Source of the DNA: Tenacibaculum jejuense
GTDB taxonomy: Bacteria > Bacteroidota > Bacteroidia > Flavobacteriales > Flavobacteriaceae
Assembly (NCBI RefSeq): GCF_900198195.1
Contig: NZ_LT899436.1
Span: forward strand, 4,492,001 to 4,556,000
DNA length: 64,000 nucleotides
Direction of reading: 5' to 3'
Shown one piece after another: positions 54,613-60,812 of this stretch. Position 1 is the first letter of the stretch. The number at the start of each line of letters is the position of its first letter. The notes beneath the pieces are model-generated. The model saw only the letters and a program-made list of their open reading frames with translations, was not told the origin of the DNA and ran no database searches. The position numbers were made by a program, and so were the translations under genes.

Positions 54613-54643
54613 AAAAAGCTCGGTAAAAACTACCGAGCTTTTT
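54613..54643. terminator. Terminator
   Basis: AAAAAGCTCGGTA/TACCGAGCTTTTT around AAAAC, after the HHH protein gene. Symmetrical, so it also serves the convergent cupredoxin-like gene. Confidence 0.9.
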
Positions 54644-54660
54644 AAAATTAACAATCTATA

Positions 54661-55023
54661 CTATTTTACAATCAATGTATATTGTGGTGTTGGGTTTAAA
54701 GGACAAAAATATACGTATTCTCCTTTTTTTAGTGTTACTTTTTTAGAAGTAGACTTTGTGTTATTTTTAGCTAATGAAGTAACATAAGCTTCTTTAATGT
54801 GGTTTGCTTGATCTGTCTTTCCTTTTGGAGCTAAAACAAAACCAACATCTTTACCAACATTACTATTAGCGATTTCGAAGATATAAGTTCCTTCTGCTAA
54901 TGTTACTGATTTTTGAGTAAACTCACCTTTAGTTTGCTCCAAAGATACAGTCTTTACTTCTTGTGCATTAACATTCATTACTGCACCTAATACTACTACT
55001 AAAATTGCTATTACTTTTTTCAT
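54661..55023 (-). CDS. Cupredoxin-like secreted protein
   Basis: A 120-residue protein with a signal peptide (MKKVIAILVVVLGAVMNVNAQ). The mature ~100 residues look like a cupredoxin-like beta sandwich (GTYIFEIANSNVGKDVGFVL, KKGEYVYFCPLNPTPQYTLIV), with a single Cys in FCPLNP. The usual His ligands of a type 1 copper site are not all evident, so copper binding is unsure. Last gene of an operon with the AhpD-like protein. Confidence 0.72.
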   Translation of the reverse strand: MKKVIAILVVVLGAVMNVNAQEVKTVSLEQTKGEFTQKSVTLAEGTYIFEIANSNVGKDVGFVLAPKGKTDQANHIKEAYVTSLAKNNTKSTSKKVTLKKGEYVYFCPLNPTPQYTLIVK

Positions 55024-55071
55024 GTTTAATTAATTTATTGTTTTTGGGATTTAAATATTTATTACTTTTTA

Positions 55072-55629
55072 TTATGAATTAACTGTAAATTTTCCTGCTT
55101 CTACTGCTGGGAAATCAATCTCAGTTTCTGCAATGTGATTTACATAGTTTGTTAATGTATTAGAAACTACATTTAAAACAATTTCTAGAATATCACTATC
55201 GTTATATCCTGCTGCTTTTACTGCTGCTAATTCTTCAGAACTTACGTTACCTCTGTTTCTAGTTACACTTTGAGCAAATTGTAATCCCGCTGCTACTTTA
55301 TCATCAGAAGAGCGTCCTTGTCTGTTTGCTTCAGTTTGCTCATCAGTTAAACCATTCATTTTTCCAATTGCAGTGTGTGCAGATAAACAGTAGTTACAGC
55401 TATTTTCTTCTGCTATTGCTAAGGCTAATTGCTCTCTAAATTTATTTGAAAAGTTTCCACTAGCTGTTAAATCTCCTAATGATAAATAACTCTGTAATGT
55501 TGCTGGTGAATTACCAAAAACTTTAATTAAATTTGGAATAAATCCTAATTTATTTTGAACTGCATCAAATAATTCTTTTGATTTTCCTGTTGTTGTTTCT
55601 GGGTTTAATGTTTCAATTCTTGTACTCAT
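55072..55629 (-). CDS. AhpD-like/carboxymuconolactone decarboxylase-family protein
   Basis: A 185-residue protein of the CMD family. The redox site is SCNYCLSAH (Cys78, Cys81, His85) with Glu75 before it, the pattern of peroxidase-type members; Gly and Asp further on (AGYNDSDILEIVLNVVSN) match. It probably reduces an organic peroxide or similar electrophile in the cytoplasm. It lies between a 31-residue CxxC protein (16 nt upstream) and the cupredoxin-like gene. Confidence 0.9.
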   Translation of the reverse strand: MSTRIETLNPETTTGKSKELFDAVQNKLGFIPNLIKVFGNSPATLQSYLSLGDLTASGNFSNKFREQLALAIAEENSCNYCLSAHTAIGKMNGLTDEQTEANRQGRSSDDKVAAGLQFAQSVTRNRGNVSSEELAAVKAAGYNDSDILEIVLNVVSNTLTNYVNHIAETEIDFPAVEAGKFTVNS

Positions 55630-55645
55630 TTCTTAAGGTTTTTAT

Positions 55646-55741
55646 TTAGTTATTATTTTCTTGTTTGTTGTTTAATTCGTTTTGCTCTTCGTACTCTTGG
55701 TATCCCCAACAGTTCGGGCACTGATGTGTTATTACTTTCAT
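55646..55741 (-). CDS. 31-residue CxxC miniprotein
   Basis: From ATG at 55741: MKVITHQCPNCWGYQEYEEQ and then a polar tail. CPNC is a likely metal-binding or redox knuckle. A longer reading from 55903 would cross the AraC terminator and gain a stretch unlike a protein, so the short start is preferred. It immediately precedes the AhpD-like gene. Confidence 0.6.
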   Translation of the reverse strand: MKVITHQCPNCWGYQEYEEQNELNNKQENNN

Positions 55742-55879
55742 GTCTTTTTTGTTTTTAATGAGGATTAACAAATAATTCTGGTACAAAGATGCGACGAGAA
55801 TAGACCTTAAAAAATGGACAAAAGTTCCTAAGCCTTGTACATTTGGACTTTTTGCTGAAAAACAAGGTGAAAAAGCGAA

Positions 55880-55913
55880 AAATCCGCCTTGAAATTTCTT
55901 CAAAAGCGGATTT
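55880..55913 (-). terminator. Terminator after the AraC-type gene
   Basis: AAATCCGC/GCGGATTT with an inner TTGAA/TTCAA pairing, followed on the minus strand by TTTTTC. Confidence 0.78.
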
Positions 55914-55943
55914 AATCTATAATTTTAAAAGTATACTTTACAA

Positions 55944-56789
55944 CTATACTTTTTGTGTTTTTTTAAATTGTGCAGGAGAATTTCCGGTAGCTTTAGTAAA
56001 AAAGCGAGAAAAATAAGCTGGATCATTAAATCCTAAATCGAAAGCGATATGCTTTACAGCTTCAGAAGAATAGAGTAATTGTCGCTTTGCTTCAGTAACA
56101 ATTCTATTTTTAATAAAATCACTTGGGGTTTCTGCTCCTATTTTTTGAAAATGTTTGGTTAATGACTTTGGAGAAATTCCTAAACGATTTGCGTAGTCGG
56201 TTACACTGTGAAGCTTTCTAAAATTTTGTTCTACAAGTAAACTAAAGTCTTTAAATAATTTAGTCTCTGTATCATCTTTAACTGTAGAATGTTCTTTTTT
56301 CATTCGAACAGAATAAATGATGAACTGTTTTAAAAAAGATTGTAACATGTCATATTGCGCTGTTTCTGCTAATTCAAACTCTTCTACTAAATTATCTAGA
56401 ATAAAATTAAGTTTTTTTATATCCCTTTCTGAAGGTGTTACAAATGGAGTTTCATAGACATTATTAAATAAAACACCATTACATGCTATTTCCGTATCAT
56501 GAGTTTGTATACAATAAAAATCTCTAGTAAAACTCAATTGATATGCTTCTTTTATTCTTTCAGAATCAACAGTAAATACCTGACCAGGAGACAAGAAAAA
56601 CAAAACTGTTCCGTCAAAAGAATAACTTTTAAAATCTATATTATAAGTTCCTTTACCTTCTTTGATCCAAAAGATTTTATATTCATTTATTTGTGTTGGT
56701 TCATTTACAACGCAAGCTTTTTCAAAATCTACAAGCTGTAATGAAAAAACATCCTGAAAAGTATAGGTTTTAATATCTTGAATTGCCAT
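55944..56789 (-). CDS. AraC-family transcriptional regulator
   Basis: A 281-residue regulator. The N-terminal part (1-150) is a cupin-like ligand domain (KIFWIKEGKGTYNIDFKSYSFDGTVLFFLSPGQ). The C-terminal AraC domain has two helix-turn-helix units: VTDYANRLGISPKSLTKHFQKIGAETPSDFIKNRIVTEAKRQL and AVKHIAFDLGFNDPAYFSRFFTKATGNSPAQFKK. An exact TAAATTTG element ends 4 nt before its ATG. It may control the adjacent CxxC/AhpD operon on the same strand. Confidence 0.92.
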   Translation of the reverse strand: MAIQDIKTYTFQDVFSLQLVDFEKACVVNEPTQINEYKIFWIKEGKGTYNIDFKSYSFDGTVLFFLSPGQVFTVDSERIKEAYQLSFTRDFYCIQTHDTEIACNGVLFNNVYETPFVTPSERDIKKLNFILDNLVEEFELAETAQYDMLQSFLKQFIIYSVRMKKEHSTVKDDTETKLFKDFSLLVEQNFRKLHSVTDYANRLGISPKSLTKHFQKIGAETPSDFIKNRIVTEAKRQLLYSSEAVKHIAFDLGFNDPAYFSRFFTKATGNSPAQFKKTQKV

Positions 56790-56793
56790 AAAC

Positions 56794-56801
56794 CAAATTT
56801 A
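56794..56801 (-). promoter_or_regulatory. -7 element before the AraC-type gene
   Basis: The minus strand reads TAAATTTG, an exact TAnnTTTG, 4 nt before the ATG. No -33 box is seen. Confidence 0.35.
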
Positions 56802-56863
56802 CAAATTGGTCGGAGAAATGAAAATTACTAACAGATAATTTATTTTAATGTTGCATAAAAAAA

Positions 56864-56886
56864 GCCGCTAAACTTACATTAGCGAC
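56864..56886 (-). terminator. Terminator after the TIGR02594 gene
   Basis: GTCGCTAA/TTAGCGGC pairing on the minus strand (one wobble), followed by TTTTTTT. Confidence 0.82.
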
Positions 56887-56952
56887 TTATGATTAACTCT
56901 TCTTTTTCTCTTTATTTACACTTTCTTTTATCAAGCATTTGCTTTTATATAT

Positions 56953-57384
56953 TTATGCGGTTTTTTGTAAAACACGATAATCTAAAATTCTATTTTTTGG
57001 ATATGCTTTTATACTTACACTATTCCCTTGATTACCACCAAGTAAATACACATAACGTTTCGATTGTTTAATTAAAAAACCTACGTGACCTTTCCAACTC
57101 GTTGGGTTTTCTCGCCATAATACAACGACATCTCCTTGTTTTGGTGTACTTGTAGATGTTCCTACAGACAACCAACTTCTTGCATTCAGTTTGTTTGATT
57201 TTTCATATCCAGCTTCTTTTGCTACCCAATTAGCAAAAGCACTACACCATGCTGTTTCATCATTATAGTTTGTTATATCGAAACCCATAGTTTTAAAATA
57301 ATTCAGTATTTGAGGATGATCTTTTGCCCCTTTTACTTCTTTAACTCCATATTGCGATAACGCCACTGATATTAATTTATTCAT
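56953..57384 (-). CDS. TIGR02594-type CHAP-like amidase
   Basis: A 143-residue protein of the TIGR02594 (NlpC/P60-CHAP-like) family. Visible: IALSQYGVKEVKGAKDHPQILNYF, the active Cys in TAWCSAFANW, the His in GHVGFLI and Asn in GGNQGN. Such enzymes cut peptide or amide bonds in cell wall; they are often found with phages, tailocins or injection systems. There is no signal peptide. Has its own consensus promoter and a long leader. Confidence 0.88.
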   Translation of the reverse strand: MNKLISVALSQYGVKEVKGAKDHPQILNYFKTMGFDITNYNDETAWCSAFANWVAKEAGYEKSNKLNARSWLSVGTSTSTPKQGDVVVLWRENPTSWKGHVGFLIKQSKRYVYLLGGNQGNSVSIKAYPKNRILDYRVLQKTA

Positions 57385-57473
57385 ATAATTTTTTTAATAA
57401 AAGCGTTTGCAGACAGAACATAAAAAGTTGGAGGTTCATATTTTCTCTTTACCAGATTGTGGTTTAACCTAAC

Positions 57474-57496
57474 TTTATGTTTCTACATAACATAAA
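57474..57496 (-). other. Leader hairpin of the TIGR02594 gene
   Basis: TTTATGTT/AACATAAA around a 7-nt loop lies within the ~140-nt leader of the gene at 57384. Confidence 0.4.
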
Positions 57497-57533
57497 AAGA
57501 TTCATTATTAAACAACACTAATTAATAGCAATA

Positions 57534-57565
57534 CAAATATACAACATATCACACCACAAAACAAA
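57534..57565 (-). promoter_or_regulatory. Consensus promoter of the TIGR02594 gene
   Basis: On the minus strand TTTG (57562-57565), 20 nt, TATATTTG (57534-57541). The leader would be about 140 nt. Confidence 0.75.
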
Positions 57566-57605
57566 CAAAATACAATTTATTTTTGTAAAATGTTATACGA
57601 AAACA

Positions 57606-57643
57606 AAAAAACAAGCTCAATATAGACTTGAAGCTTGTTTTTT
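57606..57643 (-). terminator. Terminator of the DUF2589 operon
   Basis: AAAAAACAAGCT/AGCTTGTTTTTT with an inner CAA/TTG pairing and one bulge; on the minus strand T7 follows. It ends the operon after 57674. Confidence 0.85.
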
Positions 57644-57673
57644 GTGTAATATTACTGTTTTTTGTTTCCTAAC

Positions 57674-58219
57674 TTATAAGTTTTCTATTTCTATTTCTTC
57701 AGCAATTAAAAGTAAAACATCTGTTTTATTCACTAAAGATTGTATTTGAGCAGTTATTCCTCTTAATTGTTCATGCATTGTACAAAATTGCCATAACTCA
57801 TTTATGAATTGAGTGAAATCAGTTTTTACATCGTATTTAAATTGCTTGGTTTGATAAATAACTCCCAACAATTGTTTTACAGAAACTTTTGCTTTTTCAA
57901 TTGTATCTTTTAGTCTAGCATATACTTTCCATACATCTCCTTGAGCATCTGTTAAAAGACTAGAACAAAATTGCAACAATTGTTTTCTCTTATGCTGACT
58001 GTTTTCTGGGTGATAGGTAGATAATTCCCCTCTTTTTACAGCAAACATAGAAGCTTCTGCCAAATTACTCTGTTTGAATAACTCTTCAGTTTCTGCTAAC
58101 CAATCTCGTAATTCTTTAGCAGTTGAATTACTCTTTTTCTCAAGTAAATCTACAATAGGATGTATTTTAGAAAGTTGAGCTTCTAGACTATTTAAAGTAT
58201 TAAGAATTGATTTTCTCAT
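57674..58219 (-). CDS. Helical protein of the DUF2589 operon
   Basis: A 181-residue, all-helical protein with several Leu-rich amphipathic stretches (STAKELRDWLAETEELFKQ, LLGVIYQTKQF). No family is recognised. It begins 2 nt before the end of the preceding 285-residue gene and is clearly in one operon with it and the DUF2589 gene. Confidence 0.6.
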   Translation of the reverse strand: MRKSILNTLNSLEAQLSKIHPIVDLLEKKSNSTAKELRDWLAETEELFKQSNLAEASMFAVKRGELSTYHPENSQHKRKQLLQFCSSLLTDAQGDVWKVYARLKDTIEKAKVSVKQLLGVIYQTKQFKYDVKTDFTQFINELWQFCTMHEQLRGITAQIQSLVNKTDVLLLIAEEIEIENL

Positions 58220-58221
58220 TG

Positions 58222-59079
58222 TTATTCTGGCAATAATTTATTACTTACGTTTCCTTCTTCATTTTCAGAAGCATACCATTCTAAACTTTCTTCTTTTAAA
58301 GTCATTTTAATTTGAACGATATTTTCTGGTGGTAATTCTCTTAATTTGTGACCTTCTACAATTACTCTTGGTCCAGCTTTAGCTGCCGAATCATCGGTTA
58401 CAGGCGCAGATTTAACATAACTCTTTATCTTTTGGCTGACAGCATTTTGAGCCCCAATTAAATCCACTCTAACATATGGAGGAATTGGGTATACTTTCGT
58501 AAATGCTCTAACCGCTCTTTCTGCATAAGCGCTTAACTCTTTTTCAATACTTAAACCTAGCTTTAAATTTGTATCAAGTTTTACAATTTCTTGATTAATA
58601 AAATTCTCTAATTCTGCAATTTTATAATCTGGAACATCATCTTTAATAGGAGGTGCTAAAGATTCTTCTCTAGGAGGTTGAACATCGTCAAAAGCCACAA
58701 TATCTTCAGTAGGCTTTATTTCTTGAGGAAAAGCAGCAGTTTCATCTTTACTGACAATATCTCCTTTAATATCGCCAATAACATTTTTTTTGTACGGTAA
58801 ACGATCTTGTAAAACTTCAATCGTTACATTTCTTAAACTTGTCTTATTGGTTACACTTGCAACATATGTTGTAGTTGTATCGTCTTGACCCGTTTCTGCA
58901 ATTGCAACTGGAATTGTTAACTCTATATTTTCAGCCTTGAAACGTGGTATAGAAAAATGTTTTAACAAATCGTGTTTAGCAAATTGCTCTGCAACTTCTA
59001 GAGATTTTAAATCAGAAACTAATCTTGCTTCAGCAATACTAGAAGCGATACTTCCTAAATATTCATTAAGTTTTACCAT
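58222..59079 (-). CDS. Hypothetical protein of the DUF2589 operon
   Basis: A 285-residue protein. The start (VKLNEYLGSIASSIAEARLVSDLKSLEVAEQFAKHDLLKHFSIPRF) resembles the beginnings of some DUF2589-neighbour proteins; a beta-rich stretch with a Pro-rich linker follows (DDVQPPREESLAPPIKDD), then a helical end. No known domain is named with confidence. Located between the DUF2589 gene and the helical protein. Confidence 0.55.
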   Translation of the reverse strand: MVKLNEYLGSIASSIAEARLVSDLKSLEVAEQFAKHDLLKHFSIPRFKAENIELTIPVAIAETGQDDTTTTYVASVTNKTSLRNVTIEVLQDRLPYKKNVIGDIKGDIVSKDETAAFPQEIKPTEDIVAFDDVQPPREESLAPPIKDDVPDYKIAELENFINQEIVKLDTNLKLGLSIEKELSAYAERAVRAFTKVYPIPPYVRVDLIGAQNAVSQKIKSYVKSAPVTDDSAAKAGPRVIVEGHKLRELPPENIVQIKMTLKEESLEWYASENEEGNVSNKLLPE

Positions 59080-59106
59080 TGTTTTGTTTTAAGTTTTTAA
59101 AATGAA

Positions 59107-59127
59107 GGCCATTCAAAATGAATGACC
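59107..59127 (-). other. Hairpin within the DUF2589 operon
   Basis: GGTCATTC/GAATGGCC on the minus strand (one wobble) around ATTTT, between the DUF2589 gene and the 285-residue gene. T-rich bases follow, so it may lower transcription of the distal genes. Confidence 0.5.
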
Positions 59128-59156
59128 TCCGTGGTTAGATTAATTCAAATAAATTA

Positions 59157-59777
59157 CTAAGCTATAGTAGCAATACTATCTTCTAACATGCCTAAAATTC
59201 TATTTAATCCTTCTGGTAATTCTTCGTTTACAGCTCTAACTCTAACACCTAAGTTGTATGTTTTATCAACTTTAGTTCCTTGAGTTGTATTTCTTCTGTA
59301 AGAAGCAGAAGCTTTAAATTTGATGAACTTGAACTTTAAACCTAGTTTAGCATCTAAAGCAAACTTTGTATCGATACTTCTAGTTTCAACAGAACTTAAA
59401 CGTGCATTAAAGTCAACATTTACTTCATCTATACGTAAAGATGGGATTGTTAACATTGTTAAAAACGGAACCTTTATTGCCACGTTACTTTCTAAAAACT
59501 GATTATCAGTATCTGTGTCGGCTGGTAAACCTTCATCAGAAAGTTCGATAGCAGTTTTTCCAAAATGTGGATTAGCTGTAGATTTCTTATATTTAAAATC
59601 TACATAACGTAAGTTATCTGGCTTTGCTGGATCAACATCTTTTTCAAACCCTACTCTTTCAATGAAATCTACAGTAGCCATAGAAGCTTCTGTTTGGGCT
59701 TGGATTGCCGCTTGTAACGGACCTCCGATATACACGTTGAAATCTAAACTGTTTAATTCTGGTACTAAATTTGGCAT
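59157..59777 (-). CDS. DUF2589 family protein
   Basis: A 206-residue protein. PLQAAIQAQTEASMATVDFIERVGF and VPFLTMLTIPSLRIDEVNVDFNARL, then KFKASASYRRNTTQG, match DUF2589, a beta-rich family of unknown role with sporadic distribution next to toxin or injection-like genes. No signal peptide. First gene of an operon with the two following unknown genes; promoter ~340 nt upstream. Confidence 0.85.
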   Translation of the reverse strand: MPNLVPELNSLDFNVYIGGPLQAAIQAQTEASMATVDFIERVGFEKDVDPAKPDNLRYVDFKYKKSTANPHFGKTAIELSDEGLPADTDTDNQFLESNVAIKVPFLTMLTIPSLRIDEVNVDFNARLSSVETRSIDTKFALDAKLGLKFKFIKFKASASYRRNTTQGTKVDKTYNLGVRVRAVNEELPEGLNRILGMLEDSIATIA

Positions 59778-60197
59778 AATAAATAGGATGGTTTTAAAAT
59801 ATACGTACTCTGTTTTTTATATGGTTTTTCTGCTTTCCTCCATAAGAGTTTTAATTTGGTTCTTTCATAAAATGTTTTGTCCTCTTCTATTAATTCACAT
59901 ACAGATACACCCGAAAAAGGTGAACAGATTGCAGTTTTATAGCATCATGATTCAAATGATAAGCGCTTGACTATAAAAGCTTCAAAAAATATGTTGGAAT
60001 TAATGTTGAAGAGATTTTAAAAAAATGAAGAAACTCAAGTTAAAACCTCAAAAAAAGTACCGTTTGGAATTCATACAAAATAGCTCGATTTGCGACTGTA
60101 TGCCAACTGACGATTACGAGTACAAATATACAACCTTTTTTTAGTTTTCACAAACTTTTTGCTGTTTTTTTTGTAAAATGTTTTATTTTAACGTAGT
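59778..60197. other. Long leader region of the DUF2589 operon
   Basis: No convincing gene. A minus-strand consensus promoter at 60123-60154 gives a leader of about 340 nt with only tiny ORFs. I see no named riboswitch or attenuator. Confidence 0.5.
60123..60154 (-). promoter_or_regulatory. Consensus promoter of the DUF2589 operon
   Basis: On the minus strand TTTG (60151-60154), exactly 20 nt, TATATTTG (60123-60130). Same spacing and -7 as the TIGR02594 promoter. Confidence 0.72.
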
Positions 60198-60225
60198 AAA
60201 AATCCCGAAAGATAATTTCGGGATT
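60198..60225 (-). terminator. Terminator of the toxin/immunity transcript
   Basis: AATCCCGAAA/TTTCGGGATT around 5 nt; on the minus strand TTTTT follows. It separates the immunity gene from the DUF2589 operon. Confidence 0.85.
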
Positions 60226-60269
60226 TAATTTTTTGTGATATTGCTGGTTTCTTAAAGCTAAATAATATA

Positions 60270-60803
60270 CTAATAAACAATTTTATCTTGATGGATATGA
60301 ATAGTAATAATATCTTTAGTTACTTCTATGAAGTTTATTGGACTGTCGGAAACTGTATAAATCATTACTCCGTCTTCTTCTTTTTTTGTATCGATTTTAT
60401 CACTTAACTCAGATGTTACCCAAGAAAAAACCATAGGTTGAGATTCTTTAAAATGAACTGCAACACTCTGAATACCACCGTAATCATCTTCTTTTACAAC
60501 CATAGGTTTAATGTCTTGTAATTTTCGAGTGTTAACATCTTCGTAAAAAGGTGTGTTCTCTTTATCTAATCCCCACATACATGTTTCTATACTTGCAAAT
60601 TCAATAGGATATTGATCTTTAAAAATCCAAATTAAAGTTTTTACAAAATCATCAAGACCACTCTCTATAATTTGACTGCAAAATATTTCTTCATTCGGAA
60701 AATATAAGTCAACCCATTTTGGATCATCCCACTTATCTCGACCAATTGCTCTATGGTATATACTTTTATAAAAAAGCCATTCTGTTACATTTCTATCTAT
60801 CAT
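60270..60803 (-). CDS. Probable immunity protein
   Basis: A 177-residue acidic cytoplasmic protein with no recognised family. It begins 9 nt after the 934-residue toxin-like gene and ends before a strong terminator, the usual position of the immunity gene. Features: MIDRNVTEWLFYKSIYHRAIGRDKW, many Asp/Glu, FIEVTKDIITIHIHQDK at the end. Immunity is inferred from place and charge only. Confidence 0.6.
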   Translation of the reverse strand: MIDRNVTEWLFYKSIYHRAIGRDKWDDPKWVDLYFPNEEIFCSQIIESGLDDFVKTLIWIFKDQYPIEFASIETCMWGLDKENTPFYEDVNTRKLQDIKPMVVKEDDYGGIQSVAVHFKESQPMVFSWVTSELSDKIDTKKEEDGVMIYTVSDSPINFIEVTKDIITIHIHQDKIVY

Positions 60804-60812
60804 AATTGTTCA

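Noticed and set aside
55742..55903. 85-residue reading of the CxxC miniprotein
   Set aside because: The added part crosses the AraC terminator and is not protein-like; the inner ATG is preferred.
59662..59970. 102-residue plus-strand ORF
   Set aside because: It starts antisense inside the DUF2589 gene and has no promoter or domain.
60025..60144. 39-residue plus-strand ORF in the DUF2589 leader
   Set aside because: Its 3' end lies in the minus-strand consensus promoter at 60123-60154, and it has no upstream promoter, domain or neighbour.
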